Shown here one piece after another: positions 56,815 through 64,000 of a stretch of 64,000 nucleotides of DNA. Under the pieces are notes generated by a model. That model did not search any database. It was not told the origin of the DNA and worked only from the letters and a program-made list of their open reading frames with translations. The position numbers were made by a program, and so were the translations under genes. Each line of letters begins with the position of its first letter. Position 1 is the first letter of the stretch. This DNA comes from Vreelandella zhaodongensis (GTDB lineage: Bacteria > Pseudomonadota > Gammaproteobacteria > Pseudomonadales > Halomonadaceae), in the NCBI RefSeq assembly GCF_013415115.1, contig NZ_JACCDD010000002.1:1-64000 (forward strand), given 5' to 3'.

Positions 56815-58020
56815 ATGAATGCTACTGAAGCACGCCAGCTTCCTTTAGAAGGCCTGAAAGTCATTGAGCTTGGTCAGCTCATTGCAGGCCCATTTGCGAC
56901 CAAGCTATTGGGTGAATTTGGTGCTGATGTCATTAAAATCGAGCCACCCGGCACCGGTGATCCACTGCGCAAATGGCGAATGATTGAGGAAGGCACTTCC
57001 CTTTGGTGGCACGTACAGAGCCGTAACAAGCGCTCGGTGGCGCTGGACTTGCGCAGTGAAGAGGGTCAAGGCCTGGTACGCGAACTCGCCACCGAAGCCG
57101 ATGTGGTGGTGGAAAACTTCCGCCCCGGCACGTTAGACAACTGGGGGCTAGGCTGGGAAGCACTCTCTAAGCGCAACCCAAGGCTAATCATGGTGCATAT
57201 TTCCGGCTACGGACAAACGGGGCCTTACCGTGACAAGCCCGGCTTTGGTGTGGTGGGCGAAGCCATGGGCGGCCTACGTTACCTCACCGGCCAGCCGGGG
57301 GAGCCTTCCGTAAGGGTGGGGGTGAGCATTGGTGACTCTCTCTCCGCGCTTTACGCTGTTATTGGCACCTTAATGGCACTGCAAGAGCGCAACCGCAGCG
57401 GTCTGGGGCAAGAGATTGACGTGGCGCTGTATGAGTCGGTATTTGCCATGATGGAGAGCTTGCTGCCGGAATTCGATGCCAGCGGCCACGTGCGCGAACC
57501 CAGCGGCAGCGCCCTGCCCGGCATCACGCCGTCTAACGCTTACCGCTGCCAGGGCGGCGATTACGTGCTCATTGCTGGTAACGGCGACAGCATCTTTAAA
57601 CGCTTGATGGGCGTGATTGGCCGTGACGATTTGGCCAACGACCCAGCGCTGGCCCACAACGATGGCCGCAGCCAGCAAGCCGAGGTGATTGATGCGGCAA
57701 TTCAAGCCTGGAGCGGAGAGCGCCCACGGGAGGCTATTTTGCAGGCCCTGGATGACGCTCGTGTACCCGCAGGCTACCCATATACCGCTGAAGATATCGC
57801 CTTTGATCCTCACTACTTGGCGCGTGAGATGATTCAGACCTTCACTCGCCCCAACGGCAAACCATTAAAAGTGCCAGGCATACTGCCCAAACTTAGCGCT
57901 ACCCCAGGGCGACTCGGCGATGGCGGCCCAACGCTCGGCCAACATACCGACGATGTGCTGGATGAGCTAGGCATTGACCAGGAAACCCGTGCCAAGCTGC
58001 GTCAAGCGGGCATTATTTAG
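56815..58020 (+). CDS. CaiB/BaiF-family (class III) CoA-transferase
   Basis: 401 residues with the family layout: N-terminal PLEGLKVIELGQLIAGPFATKLLGEFGADVIKIE, then NKRSVALDLRSEEGQ, GYGQTGPYRDKPGFG and GQEIDVALYES. It moves CoA between carboxylic acids; the substrate cannot be read. At the place of the usual catalytic Asp (FD.. or YD..) the sequence is GFGVVGEAMGG, with Gly there. AGGAAAG lies 8 nt before the ATG at 56815. It converges on the aldehyde dehydrogenase gene, with the last 4 bases shared. Confidence 0.85.
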   Translation: MNATEARQLPLEGLKVIELGQLIAGPFATKLLGEFGADVIKIEPPGTGDPLRKWRMIEEGTSLWWHVQSRNKRSVALDLRSEEGQGLVRELATEADVVVENFRPGTLDNWGLGWEALSKRNPRLIMVHISGYGQTGPYRDKPGFGVVGEAMGGLRYLTGQPGEPSVRVGVSIGDSLSALYAVIGTLMALQERNRSGLGQEIDVALYESVFAMMESLLPEFDASGHVREPSGSALPGITPSNAYRCQGGDYVLIAGNGDSIFKRLMGVIGRDDLANDPALAHNDGRSQQAEVIDAAIQAWSGERPREAILQALDDARVPAGYPYTAEDIAFDPHYLAREMIQTFTRPNGKPLKVPGILPKLSATPGRLGDGGPTLGQHTDDVLDELGIDQETRAKLRQAGII

Positions 58021-59483
58021 GGGCATCTCGGCCCAATCACATGTTTCACTTCGAGGTAAGCGCTTAAGCCCCAGGGGCCAAGTTCACGACCAATGCCGCT
58101 GCGCTTGAAGCCACCCCAGGCGGTTTCAGGCAGCACCAGCTGCTCGCTATTGTACCAAATGCTACCGGCTTTTAGCTGACGGCCAATGCGCTTTGCCCGC
58201 GCGGGGTCGCCGCTAATCACCGTCGCTGCAAGACCATAAGCGTTATCGTTGGCGAGTTTAATCGCCTCTTCTTCGCTGGTAACGCTGCGCGCGCAGAGCA
58301 CTGGGCCGAAAATTTCTTCTTGCCACAAGCGGCTTTCCAGCGGCACATCACGGTAAAGCGTCGGCGCTAAAAAGTAGCCCTGCGTGGGTAACGTGCGATG
58401 GGTAACATCGCGCACGGCCGTCAGGCCTTCTTGTTCAGCCAAGTCTAAATAACGCTGTACCGCATCGCGCTGCTTAGCGCTGGTCATTGGCCCTAAGTCA
58501 GTGCCTTCAGCAAGTGGGTCGCCCAGGGTTAGCGCATCCATCCGCTCCGCCAGGGCGGTATAGAGAGCTTCTGCCACGCTTTCATGTACCAGTAAGCGCG
58601 AAGTCGCTGAACAGATTTGCCCAGCATTAAAGTAGATACCCGCCATTACCCAGTCGGCGGCTTGAGATGGGTCGGCGTCTTCCATTACCAGAATCGGCGA
58701 TTTTCCACCTAGCTCTAGGGAGACACTAGCAGTGCGAACGGCAGCAGCGTGCATAACGGCTTCGCCGACTCGATTACTGCCGGTAAAAGAGATTTTATCA
58801 ACACCTGGGTGATTGGTTAGCGGTGCGCCAATACCCTCGCCGTCACCATTAAGCAGGTTCAACACACCCGCAGGCAGGCCAATTTCCAGGGCAATTTCTG
58901 CCAGCGCCAACTCGGGGAGCGGCGTTACCTCTGACGGCTTGAGCACTGCGGTACAGCCTGCCGCCAACGCGGGCGCCAGTTTCCAGGCGCTTGTCACCAG
59001 CGGGAAGTTCCAGGGCGCAATCAGCCCAACGACACCCACCGGGTCATGATACGTACGTGCCTCAACGCCCTCCATTTCCACACTAACCAACTCGCCTTGG
59101 CGGGCATCCAGTGCTTTGGCCTGCTTAGCGTAATAGCGATAACAGGCAATCGCGTCGTCCAGGTCAATGCCTGCTTCAGCTAGCGGTTTGCCGTTATTAG
59201 TGGCTGACAGAGTGATAAGCGCTTCTCGGCGGGTCTCCAACGCATCGGCAAAGCTATCTAGGTACTTTGCACGCGCAGTTCCACCCAGCGTTTGCCAAGC
59301 AGGTAGCGCTTGCTGAGCGGCTTGAACGGCAGCGTTAACATCTGCTGCGTCCCCCGCTGTGACCTGAGCAATACGTTCTTCGCGATAAGGGTTCATCACA
59401 TCGAGCAGGCGCGTGCCAGCTGAGGCAACCCATTGGTTGTTGATGAACTGCTGATTGATAAACTTCTGGTTGAGTAACGGCAT
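58017..59483 (-). CDS. NAD(P)-dependent aldehyde dehydrogenase, probable 4-guanidinobutyraldehyde dehydrogenase
   Basis: 488-residue ALDH of the betaine-aldehyde/aminoaldehyde type. Motifs: IAPWNFPL near 150, the general-base Glu in ELGGKSP near 255 and the catalytic Cys in NAGQICSA near 290. The ATG immediately follows the aruI-like stop (TAG-ATG), so it is co-translated with it. In Pseudomonas KauB does this step of arginine breakdown, oxidising 4-guanidinobutyraldehyde to guanidinobutyrate; the neighbours support that role. Betaine aldehyde cannot be excluded, but no betA or choline genes are near. Confidence 0.82.
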   Translation of the reverse strand: MPLLNQKFINQQFINNQWVASAGTRLLDVMNPYREERIAQVTAGDAADVNAAVQAAQQALPAWQTLGGTARAKYLDSFADALETRREALITLSATNNGKPLAEAGIDLDDAIACYRYYAKQAKALDARQGELVSVEMEGVEARTYHDPVGVVGLIAPWNFPLVTSAWKLAPALAAGCTAVLKPSEVTPLPELALAEIALEIGLPAGVLNLLNGDGEGIGAPLTNHPGVDKISFTGSNRVGEAVMHAAAVRTASVSLELGGKSPILVMEDADPSQAADWVMAGIYFNAGQICSATSRLLVHESVAEALYTALAERMDALTLGDPLAEGTDLGPMTSAKQRDAVQRYLDLAEQEGLTAVRDVTHRTLPTQGYFLAPTLYRDVPLESRLWQEEIFGPVLCARSVTSEEEAIKLANDNAYGLAATVISGDPARAKRIGRQLKAGSIWYNSEQLVLPETAWGGFKRSGIGRELGPWGLSAYLEVKHVIGPRCP

Positions 59484-61136
59484 CTACTTATCCTGGTCGG
59501 AAATTCTGCACGCACGCTGCCAAGCAGCCGCGTCTATTTCAATCAGTAACGGGCCATTTGAAACGCGCTTAGCGAGTGAGTTTGCAAGCTCCTCAGGGCC
59601 TTCAACCCGCACGCTTGGGCAACCAAACCCTTCGGCTAAGGTGAGAAAGTTGGGGGCTTGAATGTCCACGCCCAAACGAGCCACACCATTGGCATCCATA
59701 TAGCGGCGAATTTCCTCATAGCCTGCGTTGTGCCACAGCACAATCACCACCGGCAGGCGCTCCTCCACCGCGGTAGCAAGCTCAGACAGAGTGAACATCA
59801 CCCCACCATCACCGACAAGCGCCACCACGGGTAGGTCAGCGCGAGCTAACTGCGCACCTAACGCCGCTGGTAGCCCATAGCCCAAGGTGCCGTAGCCGGT
59901 AGAGGCATTGAAGTAGCGCCTTGGCGCTGGCTGGCTGACTAGGTGGTTGCCTGCATACACCGGCGCGGTGGAGTCGCCTACTAAAATCGCCTCGGGCAAG
60001 TAGTCTGCTAGGGTTTTATAAAGCGGTACGAAGTCGCTAAAAGCCGGATCGTTAACCAGATTCAGCGCACCCAAAGCCGCCGACGTTCGCTCAATACCGC
60101 TGCGCTTCAATGGGTCGGGAAAGTGAGCGAGTAGCAGCTCTAAGCTACGCCCAGCGTCGCCAACTAGCCCTAGCGTTACACGCTGATTGCGTACCAATTG
60201 TTCGGGGTCGATATCAATACGAATCAGCTTGCCGTTGAGGTGAAAGCCACCGTCAAATACGACGTCGTAGTCGGTCTCGCCGAGTTCGGTACCCACCGCC
60301 AAAATCACATCGGCATTGGCCGCCAGTTCGCGCACCGCTGGCAGCGCGGCATTCGCGCCCAAATCCAGCGGGTGGTCGCGGCCTAGTAGCCCTTTGGCGT
60401 TGATAGTCGTCACCGTGGGGGCATCTAGCTTCCCCACCAATGACCGCGCAGCATCTGGCGCTGCCACGCAGCCACCACCTAACAGCACCAAGGGTTGTTT
60501 CGCTGCCTGTAACAAGCGGGCGGCTTCGGCAAGCCCTTCTGGGTCAGGCGCTGCTCGGTAAAGCGTTGGCGCTTGCCAACTGGCCGGAGCCTTCACTGGC
60601 GCATTGAACAGATCAATCGGAATTTCAAGATGCACTGGGCCTGGGCGCGCACCATTGAAGATCGCAAAGGCGCGTGCCAGCACGTCAGGTAGCGTACTGG
60701 CATCTAATAGCGTGTGGCTAAACCGCGCCACGCCACTGATCATCTGCTGCTGGCTGGGAAGCTCATGCAGCCGACCTTGGCCTAGCCCCAGCGTATCCCG
60801 ACGACTCACGCTGGAGATCACCAGCATGGGGACAGAGTCTGCTAATGCTTGGCCCATGGCAGTGGCAATATTGGTCATCCCTGGGCCAGTGATAATCAGG
60901 CATACCCCAGGCTGACCGCTGGCACGGGCATAGCCGTCGGCCATAAACCCTGCGCCCTGCTCATGGCGCGGGGTTATATGCTGCACGTCGCTGCCTTCCA
61001 GCCCACGATATAGCTCTACCGTATGCACGCCTGGGATACCAAACAGAGTTCGAACCCCATAGGTTTCGCGCAGCAGGCGGATCAACAGCTCGGCACAGGT
61101 CATCGTTGATGGATTGCGGATTGCGTCAGCGTTCAT
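59484..61136 (-). CDS. aruI: Thiamine-diphosphate-dependent 2-ketoarginine (5-guanidino-2-oxopentanoate) decarboxylase, AruI-like
   Basis: 550-residue acetolactate-synthase-fold enzyme. Catalytic Glu in ITPRHEQGAGFMADGYARASG, central domain, and the ThDP motif GDGGVMFTLSELATAVE ... LWHN. It clearly differs from ilvB in this window and has no small subunit beside it. Together with gbuA and an aldehyde dehydrogenase in one operon the natural reading is AruI: 2-ketoarginine to 4-guanidinobutyraldehyde plus CO2. GAGAGGG precedes the ATG. The transaminase (AruH) that makes 2-ketoarginine is not in the window. Confidence 0.82.
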   Translation of the reverse strand: MNADAIRNPSTMTCAELLIRLLRETYGVRTLFGIPGVHTVELYRGLEGSDVQHITPRHEQGAGFMADGYARASGQPGVCLIITGPGMTNIATAMGQALADSVPMLVISSVSRRDTLGLGQGRLHELPSQQQMISGVARFSHTLLDASTLPDVLARAFAIFNGARPGPVHLEIPIDLFNAPVKAPASWQAPTLYRAAPDPEGLAEAARLLQAAKQPLVLLGGGCVAAPDAARSLVGKLDAPTVTTINAKGLLGRDHPLDLGANAALPAVRELAANADVILAVGTELGETDYDVVFDGGFHLNGKLIRIDIDPEQLVRNQRVTLGLVGDAGRSLELLLAHFPDPLKRSGIERTSAALGALNLVNDPAFSDFVPLYKTLADYLPEAILVGDSTAPVYAGNHLVSQPAPRRYFNASTGYGTLGYGLPAALGAQLARADLPVVALVGDGGVMFTLSELATAVEERLPVVIVLWHNAGYEEIRRYMDANGVARLGVDIQAPNFLTLAEGFGCPSVRVEGPEELANSLAKRVSNGPLLIEIDAAAWQRACRISDQDK

Positions 61137-61147
61137 AACAGGCCCTC

Positions 61148-62530
61148 TCAGAAGAAAAATGTGTGGGCCATAAAGGCAATAATCGGCAGTGTAATCGCGG
61201 TACGCAGCAAGAAAACCACTGCCAGTTCCCAGAACTTGATGGGAATTTTCGATTTGAGTAGCAGCGCACCGATTTCAGACATGTACACCAGCTGCGTCAT
61301 GGAGAGACAGGCGATGACAAAGCGGGTCAGCTCACTTTCAATGTTCGTCGCCAGCACCGCCGGTAAGAACATGTCGGCAAACCCTACCAGCGTAGCAGGA
61401 GCCGCTGCTTGTGCTTCAGGGATACGCAGCAACTCAAGCACCGGCACCATGGGGTAAGAGAGCCAGGTAAACAGCGGAGTAAACTCGGCTAAGATCAGCG
61501 CGACAGTGCCGATCGCAAACACCAGCGGTAACAGTGTCAGGAAGATATCAATCACATTGAGTAGCGCTATGCGTCCTAATTCGCGCGGCCCCGGCGCACT
61601 GCCTGCTCGGCGGGTGGCTTGCAAAAGGCTGTAGCGAAACAGGCCCACTTTTTCGTTACGCTCTTCACTTAGCTGACAGCCGACCGGCTCATAGTAGTCA
61701 TCAGATTTACGCGAAAGTGGCGGAATCCGCGACACGATGATTGCGGCGATCAAGCCTGACACTACCACCGTGAAGTAGAACTGCACGAAAAGGTGGTTAA
61801 TATCGACGAAATTAATCACTAATAGGCTGAAGGCGATGGAGGCAACAGAGAAGTTGGTCGCAATCACGGACGCTTCGCGGCCGTTGTAGTAACCCTGTTC
61901 GTACTGCTGAGCGGTGATCAGAACCCCCACAGTGCCCGACCCCATCCACGAAGCGGTGGCATCGATAGCACTGCGTCCTGGCAGGTTAAAAATCACCCGA
62001 AACGGTTTACGCACCATCGTACCGATGAACTCCATAAAGCCGAACTCAACCAGAAACGGTAGCAGCACCGCAGCAAAAAAGAAGAACGTTAGCAGCACCG
62101 GGGCCAAATCATTCAGCATGACGCCACCGGTAAACGAGGCGGTGACGAACTCAGGGCCGAACTGAAAAAAGGTCATGAGGACAAAAATCGCGCCTAATAT
62201 GCGCATGACGACCCAAATAGCGCTTACATCAAACATATCGTGAAAGGGGCCACTTTTTGCCCAAGCAGGTTTGGCGAGCTTGGCGTATAGCGTTACCACC
62301 ACCGAGAGACAGAGAATGATTACCGCAAGGGCGGGTAGTGCTGCCCCCAATAGCGTTTGCAAGCCATCCGCCATCAGGCCCATGCCAATGTTAATGGAGT
62401 CGCCCACTTGAAAAGGCACTAGAAACAGCAGTACCCCGATCAACGATGGAATAAGAAACTTCAATAAATGCGCGCGGGGGATCTCCGCCGGAGACGTCGG
62501 TTCTTCCGACTTTACTTGAGAGTAAGACAT
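61148..62530 (-). CDS. YjiH-family membrane protein (nucleoside-recognition/GATE domain), candidate transporter
   Basis: 460 residues with about ten helices. Two pairs of hydrophobic bundles contain the conserved GATE-type segments DATASWMGSGTVGVLITAQQY and, in the second half, the APATLVGFADMFLPAVLA segment. The family is uncharacterised, although it is often next to amino-acid or urea-cycle-type catabolic genes. Located between gbuA and aruI in the same direction (11 bp before aruI), it may import or export a guanidino compound, arginine or GABA; this is inference. AGGTG 6 nt upstream supports the ATG at 62530. Confidence 0.78.
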   Translation of the reverse strand: MSYSQVKSEEPTSPAEIPRAHLLKFLIPSLIGVLLFLVPFQVGDSINIGMGLMADGLQTLLGAALPALAVIILCLSVVVTLYAKLAKPAWAKSGPFHDMFDVSAIWVVMRILGAIFVLMTFFQFGPEFVTASFTGGVMLNDLAPVLLTFFFFAAVLLPFLVEFGFMEFIGTMVRKPFRVIFNLPGRSAIDATASWMGSGTVGVLITAQQYEQGYYNGREASVIATNFSVASIAFSLLVINFVDINHLFVQFYFTVVVSGLIAAIIVSRIPPLSRKSDDYYEPVGCQLSEERNEKVGLFRYSLLQATRRAGSAPGPRELGRIALLNVIDIFLTLLPLVFAIGTVALILAEFTPLFTWLSYPMVPVLELLRIPEAQAAAPATLVGFADMFLPAVLATNIESELTRFVIACLSMTQLVYMSEIGALLLKSKIPIKFWELAVVFLLRTAITLPIIAFMAHTFFF

Positions 62531-62578
62531 ACATTTCACCTATTGGAAGTGATTATTAGAGGTGGGTTGGCGGCATCC

Positions 62579-62602
62579 TGGCAGGCAATAAGCAGCCTGC
62601 CA
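62579..62602 (-). promoter_or_regulatory. Hairpin between gbuA and the yjiH-like gene
   Basis: Eight-base stem TGGCAGGC / GCCTGCCA with an 8-nt loop inside the 136-bp gap. No U tract follows, so it is more likely an mRNA processing or stabilising element than a terminator. Confidence 0.4.
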
Positions 62603-62666
62603 TTTCTTTGATCATTAGCGCCTTGTCAGGTAAGCGCTTTTTATGTGTTAGCTATCTCAGGGCAGG

Positions 62667-63617
62667 TTAATCACTGTGCTTCACGCCCGGCAGCACGCAG
62701 AGCATTTCGTACAATAGTGTGGCTCCCATTAATGCCGTGTTACCGCTGAGGTCATAAGGAGGCGACACTTCTACCAGATCACAGCCGACAATGTTCAGCC
62801 CTGCCGCACCGCGAACAATTTCCAGCCCTTGGGCTGAGGTCAGTCCGCCCATCTCGACCGTTCCCGTCCCTGGAGCAACGGAAGGATCCAAACCATCGAT
62901 ATCGAAGCTGATATAAACAGGCACATCGCCCATCTGCTCGCGCACTTCTTCCATCAAGGGAGCCAGCGAGCGATACCAGCACTCTTCAGCAGGCACGACG
63001 CGGAAGCCCTGGCTTCGGCACCAATCAAAATCTTCGGCGGCGTAACCGGTACCACGAAGGCCGATTTGTACTACCTTGCCGTGGGCTAACAGGCCCTCTT
63101 CCTGGGCGCGACGAAACGGCGTGCCATGGGCGATTGGTTCACCGAACATGTGCTCATTCACATCGGCGTGGGCATCGATATGAATTAGCCCCACCGGCCC
63201 ATGCTTTTTAGCCATGGCACGTAGAATTGGCAGTGTCAGGGTGTGTTCGCCACCCAGCGTTAGCGGAATGCAGTTGTGTTTAAGCACCTCATCATAAAAG
63301 GCCGTGATGATGTCGACGCTTTTGGGCAGATGAAACGTGTTGATGGGCACGTCGCCTATATCAGCCACTTGTAAACTTTCAAACGGTGCAGCACGGGTCG
63401 CCATGTTATAGGGTCGAAGCATGCGAGATTCATCACGAATCTGACGTGGGCCAAGGCGAGTCCCTGGACGGTTAGACGTACCAATATCCATGGGAATACC
63501 GATAAAAGCAGCATCTAAGCCAGCAGCACTTTCCTGGGCGGGTAAACGCATCATAGTGGCAGGTCCACCAAAGCGCGGCATGCTATTGCCCCCGAGTGGC
63601 TGGTTAAAGTCAGACAT
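62667..63617 (-). CDS. gbuA: Guanidinobutyrase (4-guanidinobutyrate ureohydrolase)
   Basis: 316-residue member of the arginase/agmatinase superfamily. It hydrolyses 4-guanidinobutyrate to GABA and urea with a two-Mn centre. Ligand motifs: GGEHTLTLP, HIDAHADVNEHMFG and SFDIDGLDPSVAPGTG. The N-terminal QPLGGN.MPRFGG.ATMMRLP and SNRPGTRLGPRQIR patterns recall Pseudomonas GbuA much more than agmatinase SpeB. GGGAG precedes the ATG at 63617; a 39-residue upstream extension overlaps the sigma-54 promoter and is excluded. First gene of the operon. Confidence 0.9.
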   Translation of the reverse strand: MSDFNQPLGGNSMPRFGGPATMMRLPAQESAAGLDAAFIGIPMDIGTSNRPGTRLGPRQIRDESRMLRPYNMATRAAPFESLQVADIGDVPINTFHLPKSVDIITAFYDEVLKHNCIPLTLGGEHTLTLPILRAMAKKHGPVGLIHIDAHADVNEHMFGEPIAHGTPFRRAQEEGLLAHGKVVQIGLRGTGYAAEDFDWCRSQGFRVVPAEECWYRSLAPLMEEVREQMGDVPVYISFDIDGLDPSVAPGTGTVEMGGLTSAQGLEIVRGAAGLNIVGCDLVEVSPPYDLSGNTALMGATLLYEMLCVLPGVKHSD

Positions 63618-63677
63618 ACAGATCTCCCTGGCGTTGTTTATGTTGTAGCGCTGTATTGCGTACTGATAGCGACTACA

Positions 63678-63695
63678 TTGCACAGACCATGCCAA
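63678..63695 (-). promoter_or_regulatory. gbuA: Sigma-54 (-24/-12) promoter of the gbuA operon
   Basis: Minus strand: TTGGCATGGTCTGTGCAA. The GG (-24) and GC (-12) are separated by exactly 10 nt, and flanking bases fit YTGGCACG-N4-TTGC except two. The start would be ~63668, a 50-nt 5' UTR. It requires an enhancer-binding activator. Confidence 0.75.
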
Positions 63696-63737
63696 GTCTC
63701 TGAATGCCCTGATAATAGGGCTTTTAGCCATCACTGA

Positions 63738-63804
63738 TGCAATAATGAATCAAAACAACGTACACTTAAGTCAATTATGAATCATTAATGCAAAAATGAA
63801 TCAA
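63738..63804. promoter_or_regulatory. Three TGAATCA repeats, candidate upstream activator sites
   Basis: TGCAATAATGAATCAA (63738-63753) and TGCAAAAATGAATCAA (63789-63804) agree at 15 of 16 positions, with a third TGAATCA at 63778-63784 between them. They lie ~70-140 bp upstream of the predicted gbuA start, where sigma-54 activators bind. A resemblance to ArgR half-sites (TGAAT) is also noted. Confidence 0.5.
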
Positions 63805-63816
63805 GAGATGATAACC

Positions 63817-64000
63817 GTGAGTGAAATCGATAAGTGCGTGCTGAAAACCATTGTGGAAACCGCTAACGATCACTTCTTTATTGTCAGCGGAGAGGGTCAA
63901 GTGCTTGATATCAGCCCCGGCGCTGAAGCCGTTTATGGCGCGCCACGGGAAGAGCTGCTAGGCAGTAGCGTTTACCAACTTCAGCAAACAGGCATATTGA
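63817..64000 (+). CDS. PAS-domain regulator, N-terminal fragment (runs off the right edge)
   Basis: An open frame divergent from gbuA continues past the window. About 61 residues are visible: after a ~10-residue lead, a PAS-like pattern KTIVETANDHFFIVSGEG followed by VLDISPGAEAVYGAPREELLG. This is the usual N-terminus of one-component sigma-54 activators and some PAS-HTH regulators. Given the sigma-54 promoter next door, an enhancer-binding activator for the guanidinobutyrate operon is likely but the AAA+ domain is not in view. The GTG at 63817 has AAGAGA 8 nt upstream; ATGs at 63796 and 63808 overlap the repeats. Confidence 0.65.
   Translation, partial: MSEIDKCVLKTIVETANDHFFIVSGEGQVLDISPGAEAVYGAPREELLGSSVYQLQQTGIL

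Noticed and set aside
58017..59483. Osmoprotectant betaine aldehyde dehydrogenase (betB)
   Set aside because: No betA, betI or choline transporter nearby, and the gene is coupled to the AruI-like gene; retained only as an alternative.

Overview
The window reads as a chromosomal segment of a moderately halophilic gammaproteobacterium of the Halomonas type. The basis is gene content and order (ilvB-ilvN-ilvC-pssA; rpsT-murJ-ribF-ileS-lspA-fkpB-ispH followed by minor pilins; Pseudomonas/Halomonas-like arginine catabolism), acidic protein tails, and one very acidic exported protein with no basic residues in its mature part. The identification comes from protein-family recognition, not from a database search. 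No phage, IS element, CRISPR array, tRNA or rRNA body is visible, but an rRNA-type promoter points out of the left edge.

Layout. 1-6 kb: branched-chain amino acid synthesis (ilvB, ilvN, ilvC) and pssA, with the LysR regulator ilvY lying between ilvN and ilvC. ilvB is preceded by an unusual leader of about 330 nt holding roughly ten hairpins. 6-23 kb: housekeeping genes (clpB with a heat-shock promoter, pgeF, rluD, bamD, a chemoreceptor, nadE, thiO, fimT, trxB, acnA, maeA). 23-38 kb: a YeeE/YedE transporter, trpS, a compact minor-pilin operon pilE-V-W-X, the ispH-fkpB-lspA-ileS-ribF block, murJ, rpsT and a cystine-type amino-acid ABC transporter. 38-48 kb: a flagellar filament island with two tandem flagellins, two tandem filament caps and a 1164-residue GT41 glycosyltransferase fusion. 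Four sigma-28-type promoters were found by eye in this island. 48-58 kb: small and poorly characterised genes (24-residue membrane peptide, two serine beta-lactamase-fold proteins, TerB-like protein, yejK, yadGH-type ABC exporter, ppiC, a membrane acyltransferase-like protein, an acidic exported protein, a CaiB/BaiF CoA-transferase). 58-64 kb: an operon gbuA - yjiH-like - aruI-like - aldehyde dehydrogenase.

How genes work together. The last operon encodes three consecutive steps of the arginine transaminase route: 2-ketoarginine decarboxylation, oxidation of 4-guanidinobutyraldehyde, and hydrolysis of 4-guanidinobutyrate to GABA and urea. It also encodes a membrane protein of unknown substrate. 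A clear sigma-54 (-24/-12) promoter precedes gbuA, and a divergent PAS-domain gene runs off the right edge; three TGAATCA-type repeats between them look like activator sites. In the flagellar island the glycosyltransferase lies directly after the flagellins, so flagellin O-glycosylation is the natural hypothesis.

The items most worth following are the ilvB hairpin-array leader, the sigma-54-driven guanidinobutyrate operon with its orphan YjiH-type membrane protein, and the TPR-GT41-(FkbM-like)-methyltransferase-like fusion next to duplicated flagellins that show a gene-conversion tract.
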